Below, in pieces: positions 48,144 to 59,228 of a stretch of DNA of 64,000 bases (positions within the stretch are counted from its first letter, which is position 1; each line of letters starts with the position of its first letter). The notes under the pieces are model-generated. The model was not told where the DNA came from. It made no database searches and saw only the letters and a list, made by a program, of their open reading frames with translations. Source of the stretch: Allodiplogaster sudhausi (lineage: Eukaryota; Nematoda; Chromadorea; Rhabditida; Diplogasteridae); the NCBI GenBank assembly GCA_945643635.1, contig CALZFC010000019.1:1384501-1448500 (forward strand), read 5' to 3'. The position numbers and the translations under genes were made by a program.

Positions 48144-48714
48144 AGCAGGGTCTTAGGGAAACTTTGAAGTAATTCCCAAAGTGCAGCAGTTAAACTGGTA
48201 CTCGAGGAGACGAGTATATAGCGTTGTTGTTGTTCTTTCCTCTTGGTAATTTTTTATTTGTGTTGTTGATAAATATGACTTGCTTTCTCGACTGACATAC
48301 AAAGCCATTGATTGTTAAAAGTCTTGGGAGAGTGATAAGATGCACTAGTTTGGTCTGATGCAGATAGTAGATTTTGGTTGTGAAAATTATATCTGTATCT
48401 CGTGCTCTCTCTCTCTATCTCTATTTCTCTCTTACTCTGTATCTCTTGCTCTCTCTCTCTCTACCTCGATATCTATCTCTATATCTTTCATACATCCTCT
48501 CACTCGCTTACCGATTCAACGACCACACCGTGTTAGCAGTTATTGAAATGGACAGCCAACCTTCTGCTTCCTTGGTATTTTCCAAATTGCTTCCAAATGA
48601 GGAGTGCCGCTCACTGCGATTGCACATATCACAAGGAGCACACCCCGTGTTCAGTGATCACATTAGGAATAATACATCCAATTCTACCTTCTCTCTCACT
48701 CTCTTCCCCACTCT

Positions 48715-48773
<59 letters not shown>

Positions 48774-49414
48774 TTCTCCCTATCTTATTCTCTTTATCTT
48801 CCCTACCTAACCATTCTTTACGTTTTATATTACTTTATTTGTTTTATAATTAATTAGAAGTTTCTAATATTGAAGCATCAGTGCTGTATATCCAGGTATT
48901 TGGACGGCTTGCTGCTATGAATTCCTAACATAACTGGACAGCCATTCTGAAAAGAAGTCACATGAGCATTGCTTGCAACTAGCAGCGCAGATAAGCAGCG
49001 AACAAAATTTTTCAACAGGACCCAGCTCTCGCATCTGGATTAGGTAGCAAAAGCAGATATTAATAGCAACAAAGGTACTTAAAAAATTATTGTGATGTAA
49101 AAGAATACTAATTATCACGACAACTGCTGTATTCATAAATGAAGCAAGCAGTGTGATTACATTCCCGTGTCCTTATGAAACTGTTCAATGAGTGGTCGAT
49201 TTTGGGTGAAGTCTCAAATGGAATCGGTCGTCAGACATAAATCATAAATTGCTTTGAAGAAGATTATTTTTCCTAGAAATGGTTCAAGCAGAAACTTCCT
49301 AGATTCCTCCGTGTTTTAGGCAGATGTATTCCCTTTTCAATACCATCTGATGTCAGTCATTAATTAGTCTCTTATCTCAGTGAAAACGTTACTCGCCTCA
49401 TTCTCCCCTCCGCC

Positions 49415-49475
<61 letters not shown>

Positions 49476-49600
49476 TTATAACTTTTAACTCTATCCTCAC
49501 TTCTACTGCTCTCTCGTGTGCAGCACAGCATTTCTTTGGCTTCTCTGGAAATGGCCGCTACTGCCTTGGCTTGCCAACAAGTATAAAGAGAAGCTTGAGA
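47778..49600. repeat. TENT8 3' flank and microsatellite-rich intergenic region
   Basis: This 1.8-kb gap holds pure CT blocks at about 47,985-48,140, 48,395-48,500, 48,719-48,770 and 49,421-49,475. Between them, 48,170-48,370 is related to the TENT6 3' flank. The rest (48,500-48,700 and 48,850-49,400) shows no gene that could be supported. It marks the right edge of the TENT cluster. Confidence 0.6.
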
Positions 49601-50722
49601 ATGGCGCGGCTGTCGTTATCAGCCGGCAACTGCTCGCGTCATGGTAAGCAATTTCATGTTCCCTTCCGCCTCTCTAATCTGTGATCTGCAACACTCCTGA
49701 CATCTTAAGAATCTCAAGTCAACTGCATGCATTATAGAATAATGTATTTTATTATGAAATTATGAAATGATCACCCATTTCAATGTTAGAAGCGTTGGAG
49801 TGAAATGAATGCTGACTGTTTGAGAGAAGTCTTCTGACAGTGGCCGCGCTCGTTGCGGTGGCATTCGGAACTGCCGATGAGGACACCGTTCCAGGTACGC
49901 AGCCAGGAGGAGGCTTTATCAAACGAAAAATACACGGGACCTCTATGACAAAATATTGTTTAAAAATACATTTTAACCTATCATTATCACTGTGCATATC
50001 CTATCTAGCGGAATTCCTCAACCGAAAGATCTCGGCCGAGGCCGAGGCGTTGACTGGACAAGCGCTCGTCGACTACATCAATGCCCAGAATGGCCCTTTC
50101 AAGGTGAGTACAGAGAGTGAGAGAAAGGGAGAGAGTGAGAGAACGGGAAAGAGAACGAGAAAGGGAGAGAGTGAGAGAACGGGAGAGAGAACGAGAAAGG
50201 GAGAGAGAAATGAAGAGAGAGAAAGGATAGAGAGAATAGCTAAAGGAGTGAGAAGAGAATGAGAGGCCGACACGGAGTATAATATGACGACCTCTCTCTG
50301 CTTGGCTGTGCAGGCCAAGCTGAACCGCCGTTTCGCTGGGATGAGCCCTGAGAAGAAGCGCCAGCACATCAACGGCCTCTCTCTCAGCCTCGAGCAGATC
50401 GCTGCCAAGACGCAGAACCATCTCGCGGCCTCGCGGTTCGCTCGCCTAATTCCTTTTCTATATATATTTTGTACAAAAGTAGTTTTCAGCCACCTCGAAC
50501 TGGATGTGCCCGACTCATTCGACTCTCGTACCGCGTGGCCGAACTGCCCGAGCATCGGATACATCCGAGACCAGTCGGACTGTGGTGAGGAGCATCTTGA
50601 TAGAGAGAGAGGGAGAGAGAGAGAGAAAGAGAGAGGAGAATATAGAGAAAGAGAGAGAGAGAGAGAAAGAGAGAGGAGAAGATAGAGAAAGAGAGAGGGA
50701 GAGAGATAGAGATGAGAAGACT

Positions 50723-50764
<42 letters not shown>

Positions 50765-51435
50765 AAAAGAGAATGAGATAGAGAAAAGAGAGAAGAATGA
50801 GAAAGATTGAGACCGATTGAAAACAAGAGTCTGTCTTCTTTAAAAACAAGTTCACTTATTGAATTATATTGTCGACTTACTATATGTATCTATCTGCGAA
50901 AAAAAAATAAAATTAGATCAAGTTCAAAAGAATGCTGCCGCAGGATCGTGCTGGGCCTTCGGAGCGGCGGAGGCGATCTCTGACCGCATTTGTATCGCAT
51001 CGAAGGGGGCGCAGACTGTGGAGGTCTCGGCCGACGACATACTCGCCTGCTGTGGCTACTCTTGCGGATTCGGGTTAGCGGGAGTCAGAGTGATGTCATC
51101 TTATCTGGCAAGGGCGATACAACTTGGCCCTCTTCAGCTGCAACGGCGGCGATCCCATCGAGGCCTTCCGCTTCTGGGTCAAGCACGGAGTCGTCTCTGG
51201 CGGCAACTACGGCGACTCCGTTAGTGCTGCCATCCATCCTCCCTTGCTCCGCTTACCGTTGCCTTCTCTCAGTCGACCTGCCTACCGTACCCCTTCCCTC
51301 CTTGCGAGCATCACACGAACGCCACGCACTACAAGCCGTGCCCGGAGGACATGTACCCGACCCCCAAGTGCACGAAGAAGTGCCAGGACGGATACAACAC
51401 GCCCTACACCCAGGACAAGCACTACGGTACCTTTT

Positions 51436-51517
<82 letters not shown>

Positions 51518-51932
51518 AAGAGAAAATGAAGGAGGCAAAGTAAGAATCGTTCAGGCAAGTCTGCGTACGGAGTGAGCCGGCGAGTGGCAGACATCCAGAA
51601 GGAGATCATGACCAACGGCCCGCTTGAGGCGGCCTTCTCCGTCTACGAGGACTTCGAGCACTACTACGGAGGAATCTACACCGTAAGCACACTAAAACTA
51701 AGAACACACTAAAAATGAAAAATCTTGTAGCACACCGCCGGCGGCTACCTCGGCGGCCACGCTGTCCGCGTTCTTGGCTGGGGCAAGGAAGGCAACACTC
51801 CCTATTGGCTTGTTGCCAACTCGTGGAACGAGGACTGGGGAGAGAAGGGTTAGAGAGCGAGAGAGTGTGTGAGAAGGAGAGTGAGAAATAGAGAAAGAGA
51901 AAGAGAGAGAGGGGGAGAGAGAGAGACAGGAA

Positions 51933-51979
<47 letters not shown>

Positions 51980-52128
51980 AGCAGTGAGGGAGACGAGTGA
52001 GTAGAGATAGATGGAAAGGAAGTAAGTAGATGCTAGAGATGACACTCCCAGGCTACTTCCGAATCGTGCGCGGAATCAACGACTGCGGCTTCGAGTCAGC
52101 GATGGTGGGAGGACTGCCGAAGGTGTGA
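49601..52128 (+). CDS. Cathepsin B-like cysteine protease, complete
   Basis: A papain-family (C1A) protease of about 365 residues in 11 exons. It is probably secreted or lysosomal; worm relatives act mainly in gut digestion. A hydrophobic stretch ([12 protein letters not shown]) near the start serves as signal peptide. The propeptide includes [20 protein letters not shown]. The mature part starts near [19 protein letters not shown]. The catalytic Cys lies in CGSCWAFGA (exon from 50,943), His in [12 protein letters not shown] and Asn in [10 protein letters not shown] (exon from 51,731). The occluding loop PPCEHH...[10 protein letters not shown] keeps both His, so dipeptidyl-peptidase activity is expected. 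It ends GGLPKV with a TGA closing 52128. The start at 49601 is the least certain part. Four introns hold GA microsatellites. Confidence 0.88.
50588..50765 (+). repeat. GA microsatellite in cathepsin B-like gene intron
   Basis: A long interrupted (GA)n tract between the exon ending DQSDCG and the catalytic-Cys exon. Similar tracts are in the introns at about 51,438-51,520 and 51,883-51,975. Confidence 0.9.
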
Positions 52129-52530
52129 GAAGGAGAAGAAGAAGAATGGGGAGGTCGTACTCTCAAATGTATCATTCATGTAATTGTAATAACAATGTAA
52201 TCTGATTAAACTTTGTTCATTTGTACTCTACATCTTCTCAAAGCAATCGTTCTAGCAGACTCCACTATTAAACCAATCGAATAGAAATACGATCCAACGT
52301 ATTCGAACATGCCGATGGACTTTATTTTATTTCGAATCTGTCGATGTACATGGAGTGAAAAGGAAGGAAGGAAGGAGCGAGGTGGCGGAACTCTAATGAA
52401 TTATCCAAAGGACGAGCCAGAATACCAAGTGATTCCTCTCGTGCTTGTTTTGACTGGAATGTCCGCACAAAAACCGTTCCCAACATTCGGCAAGGGTTCC
52501 ATAGACGATCTTTCTTACAAAGCCGGCAGC
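52129..52530. other. Intergenic between the two cathepsin B-like genes
   Basis: About 400 bp. An open frame from 52,309 runs in frame into the downstream start (VIPLVLVLTGMSAQKPF), so a longer N-terminus for the second protease is possible but would put a second hydrophobic stretch in front. Otherwise nothing was recognised. Confidence 0.4.
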
Positions 52531-54641
52531 ATGTTTTTATGGGCAAGTCTCTTCAAAAGATATTGTTCTTTTATTCTCATGATTACTTCTATTCTACTTT
52601 CATATCTTGTTTCTTTACAAAATAAACAAAATTCAGAGAGTGGCCTTCATCTTCCTTTTACTCGTTGCTAATTCGGCTGCATTCATTGGATTTTTTTTGG
52701 TGAGCCGAACGAAGTTATCTTGCATTGGTTTCTATCAAAATATGTATGCACATATTTTAGTCGGTAATCTACACTCGTTTTATCGGCAAAACCCATGAGG
52801 AGATGAAATGTTTTCTCGGACTCTTCGGCGAAATCGAAGAATGCATCAAGCGTCTTCCATTTTCTAACAATACGTAATCTTCTTTTACTTGTTTATTTGC
52901 CAGTTGCTTTCTGTCTATTTCAGAATAGTAGTCTTCTTACCTTTTTCTAACATTTTTCCTCTCCATCCCCCTTGCTCATTTCTTCTCATTTCTATCCTCA
53001 TCCTCTCTCTATCTCGTCCTCCATTCCTGCATTGCTCTCTTCCTCTCTCGTTCTCTCCCTCATTCTCTCTCTCCTGTCCCTCTGCCCTCTCTCTTCTCTC
53101 TCCCTTTCCTCTTCTCTTTACCCTCCCTAAGTTGGTTAAAACTAGACTGTCACGTGACCGACGTGCTTCACCCACCTTGCCAGACTACTTCGACTCGCGA
53201 TACAACTGGATGAATTGCAGCACAATTGGAGATGTACCCGATCAATCGGCGTGTGGTAAGAGAGAGGAAGACAGCGAGAGATAGAGAGAAAGGGAGAAAG
53301 AGAGAGAGAGAGAGAGAGAGAAGGAAAGTCGAGATTGCCGTGCAGGATCGTGCTGGGCAGTGAGCGCGGCGGCAGTCATGTCCGACCGGACGTGCATTTC
53401 CTCTGGGCAATCCGTGCGGAATCTTCGCATTTCATCTGCTGACATTCTCAGCTGTTGCGGCAGGCAGTGCGGCTACGGGTATTCTTCTATCGTTCAAAGT
53501 CTCGTTTTGTCTATTGGAGTTCTCTGGCAGATGCGACGGCGGCTGGCGGTACGAAGCCTTCCGATGGTGGATCTCCAACGGCGTCGTCTCTGGAGGACAC
53601 TTTGGAGACAAGGTTTGCACAAAGATAGAAGATAATTGTATAGATGTACAAGGGTGTACAGTACTGGCCGAATGAGATTCCACAAGCCTCTTTCTGTCCA
53701 GTCCACATGCAAACCATATCCATTCGCGTGCGGCTCGGGAACATCTACGAGATGCCCAGACAATGGCTTCACAACTCCGAAATGCTTGTCCTCCTGCCAG
53801 CAAAGCTACACTTCTAAATCATATCTAAACGACAAGAACAAAGGTGCCTTCGATCAATTTCGAATCAATTGTCCGTGCTAATTTAGTTCCTCATTCCTAT
53901 GTTAGTATATGTATGTATGTATATAGTATGTACATACTATGTACATAACATTGGAATATACATATGTACATCTATTAAACATCTGCTTTGATCTCGTCAG
54001 ACATTTTTAATATTTTCGACATTAAAATTATCAATTGTATTTTGCTCAGGCCGAACGGTGAGTGCATTCAAAGGAGCAGAGATCATCCGCCATGAGATCT
54101 TCGCAAATGGGCCAGTTGTCGCTGCCTTCAAAGTGTTTAGTGACTTCTTCTATTACAAAAGCGGAATTTACCTGGTTGGTTAATTATTTAGAATGTATTT
54201 ATTAGTATGTATTTCCGGGAACAATTCTACTCAAAGGAGATCAAACAGTTTGTTGATATTAGTTGTATTTCAAAGACTGGCTTTAGTGTGGTCGTTCGAA
54301 CGAATACATGGGTGGGCATGCTGTGAAGATAGTCGGCTGGGGCATCGAGCAAGGTGTGCCGTATTGGCTCTGTACCAACTCGTGGGGCTACAGTTGGGGA
54401 GAGAGTGGTTAGTCCTTTCTAGTTATGTAGAGACACTCGATTCGAAGCATGCTTCTGGGCCTTATTTTTTGAAATGTTACTGGCGTGACATATGTATGTA
54501 CATATTTTTTTTCTAAACGTTAGTTCATAGCTCGTATGCGGAAAAGACGCATAATATCCCTTCCTTCCAGGAATGTTCAGAATACTTCGTGGCAACGACA
54601 CCTGCGGTATCGAGAGCGCCGTCACTGCTGGGAATTTGTAA
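52531..54641 (+). CDS. Second cathepsin B-like protease, occluding-loop histidines missing
   Basis: A tandem paralogue of the gene just upstream, same strand. ATG at 52531 followed by a GC-donor intron (52543) gives the signal peptide MFLWRVAFIFLLLVANSAAF. The propeptide is shorter and divergent (GKTHEEMKCFLGLFGEI). The mature part includes LPDYFDSRYNWMNCSTIG. The catalytic Cys lies in CGSCWAVSAA (53,345 exon), His in YMGGHAVKIVGW and Asn in TNSWGYSWGES (54,288 exon). It ends ESAVTAGNL with a TAA closing 54641. Where the neighbour has PPCEHH, this protein has PFACGSGTSTRCPDNG with no His. Cathepsin B needs those His to hold the free C-terminus of substrates, so exopeptidase activity is probably lost and it may act as an endopeptidase. 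The catalytic triad is otherwise complete. Confidence 0.85.
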
Positions 54642-54894
54642 ACTTGCAAACAAATTGAAATTGAGTAAAGAAATGGAGTGTTTAATGGATGTCTAGCATT
54701 ATTCATTGACACAAAGAGGCTGTCAAGGGGAAAGGAAATTACGCTGGATTGCACATTTCTAACTATATGCAGACAAAGTCGTCATTAATCTTTTGAAGAA
54801 GTGAGTTTTTTTTCTGTAAATAAGCAATGCGAGGAATAATTAGCTCTTCAATTGTAAAAGTCTATGGTGAAGGGCCAAAGCAAAATGTTGCCTT

Positions 54895-56280
54895 CTATCG
54901 CTCTTCGGAGACAAAGACAAGCGAGCCATTGATGAAGGTCGCCTTGACATCGACATCCTCGGAGAGCAAGACGAAATCCGCATCTGAGTCGACTCTCAGC
55001 TGGCCCGTGCGAGGAGAGACGCCTATCACTTCGGCTCAAGAAACTCTTCTTATTGACAAACTCATTTCCGATCTTCAATAACAATTACCAATAGTATATG
55101 TACATACATGCATAAAATGTAGGTTAAAGGAAGTATCCGACGAAAGAATACCGTATCTAATAAAATTACGTTTCAAACTGTACTAAACTCCCAACTGGAT
55201 GAGCCTTTTTTGAGCGCCCGCTACAAAATTTCAAATGTGAAACGTATGTGTATCTAACCTCTCTCGACTTCTTTCATTGTCTCGTTTTTCTCTAACGTCT
55301 GTATCTCTCATCCCTTGGTGAAAATGGGGTGCTAAGTGGGCAAGACAGGCAGAGACTGCCGCTTCTTCCCACCCATTGGCACTCCTTGCTTGGATTTGAG
55401 CATACACCGTATTCATCGACAGAGACGTTTTCTACCGTATTCCAAAAAACAAATGCAAATTTCTGGCTAAATACAGACTTTCGTAAAGCGGGATCACCTC
55501 TAATCGATCTTTTAGGCCAGACTTGATCATATGGGAATATAAAAGAAGAAGTTATTTTTTCGTCGGATACTTCCTTTAAATACTTACTTCCGTTTGAAAC
55601 CTTTGCACGTTTGAACATACAATTGCAATTTTTCGGTGATCGCCCTTCTTTAAGATGAATATAGACATTAATCTATTGAATTAAAGTATAAAAAGAATGA
55701 ATTAAGAATGGTTGCCTGGCTTGGCCGTGGCGCAGAGGAGAGCATCGTCAAGCGAGCAGCGAGTTGCATTCATGAGATAGCGGATGCAGAAGGGCATGTC
55801 GGCCACGCTGCAGGCAGGGGATGGCTTATGCAGAAAGAAGAGGATGAGCCGCACTGGCTCTTCCCCATTTTGCCAACCTTCCAGCCGCCGTTTCGGTGCC
55901 TTGGACAGTGGCGCGACGGCCATGGACGCATACCTTCTGGGCGCCGAGATCATGGATTCCGTCGCCCATTCCAAGGGCCGCAATCGCGTCTGTCACCTGA
56001 AGATGGAGCTTGGGTAAGTGAAATGGTAAAGAGAGAGAATTCTGACGAGAATGAGTCCCTCGGGGGCAGTGCGATGCGCGATTCGGAGGGCCGAGTCGTG
56101 AACATGCACGCCGTCTGCGATGATGCCGTAGGCTACGTTGAGGGAGCGGAAGCCACGCCCATCCGATTCATCCTCCTCGGCCAGCAAGCCAATCACGCCT
56201 GGCTCGCGGTGGTGATACTCAAGATTATGCTAATAAGGCTAGGAGATAGGTGAGAGAGAGAGAGAGAGGAGAGAGAGAGG

Positions 56281-56326
<46 letters not shown>

Positions 56327-58014
56327 GCGACGTACCACTTGCATGGCATTGAAGAGATGAGTAATGCATTTGGCGCCCGCGGCGACTGCGGCGGCTCCCT
56401 GTCTAAGATTGGCAGAGGAGTGGCCGAGGGAAACCACGATCGAGCGGGAGCGGAACACGCGGATTGCCTGCACTTCTTCTACATACCTGATATTTCCACG
56501 AAACTTTCCAATTTCAATTCGCTGTGAATGTTTTGTCTTCTACTAACATTTGTGTTTTAGTTATGCATGACCGATTGCACTGAATTACACCGTTCACAGG
56601 AAACAGCTGATTCATTTCGCGTGGATTTCCCCTCTCTCTATCCATCTTTCTCCCTCTCTCTATCTTTCCTTCAATTCGCCCCACTGTGTTTCTACGGCGC
56701 CATTTAAAGGTTGAGGAAGAGTAATTTTGATAACTTTAGCAGTGCGTACCTCTAAGGCCCCTGTCAGTTCGGGAGCAAGAGTGACAAGGGCGACATTGGA
56801 GAGATCTCCGTAGACCTCATCGAGAGACTCCGCTGGGTTCTGGAGGAAAGTGGAGCGAACCAAGTGCCCTGGATGTGCTCCCCTTTTCGCCTTGCAGATA
56901 AACGGTCCTTCGATATGCACGCCTCAAATTAATAAAAAAATACACATTTGGTTAAAGAGAGCTTAAATAATAATGAAATACATTATAATTTTGTTCACTT
57001 ACCCAATGTCGTTGCACCATGCGGACCTCCTTTCTTTGGTGGGAGAAGAGGAAGAACCTATGAATGTGCTGTTTGACAGACCGCCTTTACGAATTTTATT
57101 CTAGACATTTGAAAAATTAATATCATTATACAGGTTTAATAAATTCATATCTGTTTTCGTTACAACTACATATTATGTATGAATAACAAAAGAATGTGCA
57201 GGCCTACGGCTTTGTATGTTTCCGGAGCAGAGGTGATGAGGGTGGGGGCGTATGCGGTGACGCCGTACTGTAGAAGGCGTCGCGAGACCAGCTCCACTCC
57301 CTTCATATACACGCCAGCGTCTCCAGGGAAGGTCGAGAAGTCTACTCCGAAGCCACCTGGCAAAATAATTTTTTTTTGTGTAAAATTTTTGAATATATAA
57401 CTAAAGAAAGCATAGAGAAGGACTTAACATACTGCTATATGAAATTGAATATATGTACATAGTACACACTACACGGACAGCACGTTATGATTTCTGTTTT
57501 TCCCAGATACTTGATACATATTGGGCATGAATGCACTTCTCTCTCGCTTCCACTCGTCTGGAGAGAGATTCGCACTAACTTTAAAAAATTGATAATAGTA
57601 CTTCTTCAGAACAACAAAATGCGTTAAAAATATGGGTTGGGAGGGAACCGAACCATTAATTTGAATATCAATAAAGCCAGGAGAGAGAACGAGTCCGCCG
57701 CAGTCGATTTGGATGTCAGCCGAAGCTCGCTCCACGTAGAAGATTTTGTCAGCATCCACGATTTTGCCATCGCGAATCTTGAAAATGATAGTATAGATAG
57801 TTATTCCGACTAGTCACGTGCACTTCAATAAGTTTTAATTTCCCTACAAAATTGAATAAATAATCACTGTTGGGTTGGGAATAACGAAATAACTTGCCCA
57901 TAGATGCTCGTCCCGCAATCTACCCTCGAGAAGTACGCGGCAGTTGATGAACTGCAGAAGAAGACCCGAATTGGACTCTCGAAGGACCGGATCAGTGAAG
58001 TGGACTCTTCGCAT
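54895..58014 (-). CDS. N-acetylglucosamine-6-phosphate deacetylase (AMDHD2/NagA)
   Basis: This cytosolic metalloenzyme removes acetate from GlcNAc-6-phosphate, feeding amino-sugar salvage. Nine or so exons follow the family order: [21 protein letters not shown] (start ATG 58014), then [46 protein letters not shown] with [31 protein letters not shown] (metal-binding HxEGPF) with [21 protein letters not shown] and [10 protein letters not shown] (metal His residues); [12 protein letters not shown] and [26 protein letters not shown]. The final exon (55034-54895) gives [21 protein letters not shown]...[10 protein letters not shown]. It joins by a GC donor at 55716/55715 across an intron containing a 448-bp MITE. 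Another GC donor follows exon 1 (57897). The acceptor-like TTATTTACAG 10 bp before the ATG suggests trans-splicing. The exon edge near 56,500 is unsure. Confidence 0.92.
55128..55575. mobile_element. piggyBac-like MITE (TTAA-flanked) in the last intron of the deacetylase gene
   Basis: A 448-bp element with terminal inverted repeats AGGAAGTATCCGACGAAA and TTTCGTCGGATACTTCCT, perfect over 18 bp and continuing with one mismatch to 23 bp. TTAA lies directly on both sides (55124-55127 and 55576-55579), the target-site duplication typical of piggyBac transposases. There is no coding frame of note, so it is non-autonomous. Confidence 0.88.
56250..56330 (+). repeat. GA microsatellite in deacetylase gene intron
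   Basis: An interrupted (GA)n tract, reading (CT)n in the sense of the deacetylase gene, between the LFNAMQ exon and the YHHREPG exon. Confidence 0.85.
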
Positions 58015-59228
58015 CCTTTTACTTACTCTGTAAATAATAAAAATGAACTATCAATTATGCGTACATACAACGCTTATTTATTCGATATAACGCGTGACCG
58101 GAGAGACAGAGCTTGACCACTAGCTGTTACGTGGTCATGACATCGAAAGAGGTTTGCGGAGGCTATCTTATCTTCTCTCCACTCTACTTGCACCTTCTCG
58201 TGCTCGCAAAGCACATGAAAACTTGCCAATGGATCACTTGATCGTTGGAATTGTATGTATGTTTCGGTCGTAAACGCTGCTCAAAACAATCTACATTTTG
58301 TAGTTATAAACATAGCATGTTGGTGTTCATCTGTTCTTACATATGCATGTACGTATTTTTTTTACATGATTCATAAAAATACCCTCGAAAACGCGTGCAA
58401 TGTTATTTATTTTAAGTCTTGAACAGGGTAATAACGATCCACTATGAATACATCATCCGAATGTCAAAATTTTTAAATAGGATCCTGCACAGGTGCGGTA
58501 CGAAAGAAGAAGAAAGCAACCTACACAATCGTCATTGTGATAAGACTTCTTATCATGCCACACAGGAAACCACAGGTAAGGACCGACTACAACTTTGGGT
58601 TGGGTGTAAAAGGAATGTATGTACATATGTACTATATACTTCATAAGTTCATAATTTCATGGCCGTTGGGATCACTGAGCTGAAAATCTTGATGACCTCA
58701 CCAATTGACAAATATTTTCTCCGAAACTATTCATTTTTAAGTACAGTGGATTAGTGCATATGTATTGAAGCAATAAAACCTAAAATAATAGACCTGAACA
58801 TATTTGACCAGTATTTGAGCAGCTAAAATTAAGAGAGCGAGCAAAAGGAAAGTGAGCAAAAAAAACCTTTTAGCGATCTTTTACAAATTAAGACAGCTTG
58901 CATGGATGAGCAAGGGGTACATGTAAATTGCATTTTAACCTATGGATTCATTTTTCAACAAAATTTTCCGAATGACTCGAGAATGACAATCACTAGGAGA
59001 TGATGTTAACTCTTATTGTTCCTCTTCTTGTTGTGATGACATTTGAACGATCTGAATTCTTGTAGATTACATAACATACATGTGTATATACTCATCACTC
59101 TCTCTCTCTCTTTCTCTCTATCTCTCTCTCCTTCTCTCTCTTTCTCTCTGCATTTCTTTTCCGATATTTGAATTTGTCAACAAAATAACTGACGTAATAA
59201 AGAGTGTCAAGGAATATCATTCTTCTTA
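58015..59228. other. Intergenic, deacetylase 5' end to receptor 3' end
   Basis: About 1.2 kb with no supportable gene. It holds several TATGTACATA-type motifs (58,250, 58,340, 58,620) and a CT tract (59,095-59,150). The promoter of the deacetylase should lie in its left part. Confidence 0.5.

Noticed and set aside
48374..48857. Plus frames around 48.4-48.9 kb
   Set aside because: Mostly CT repeat translation; the short non-repeat middle has no recognisable motif or splice context.
54827..55081. An 84-codon plus-strand frame with Ser/Thr-rich product
   Set aside because: It lies opposite the true last exon of the deacetylase ([20 protein letters not shown] on minus), which matches the family C-terminus and joins in phase; the plus frame is its shadow.
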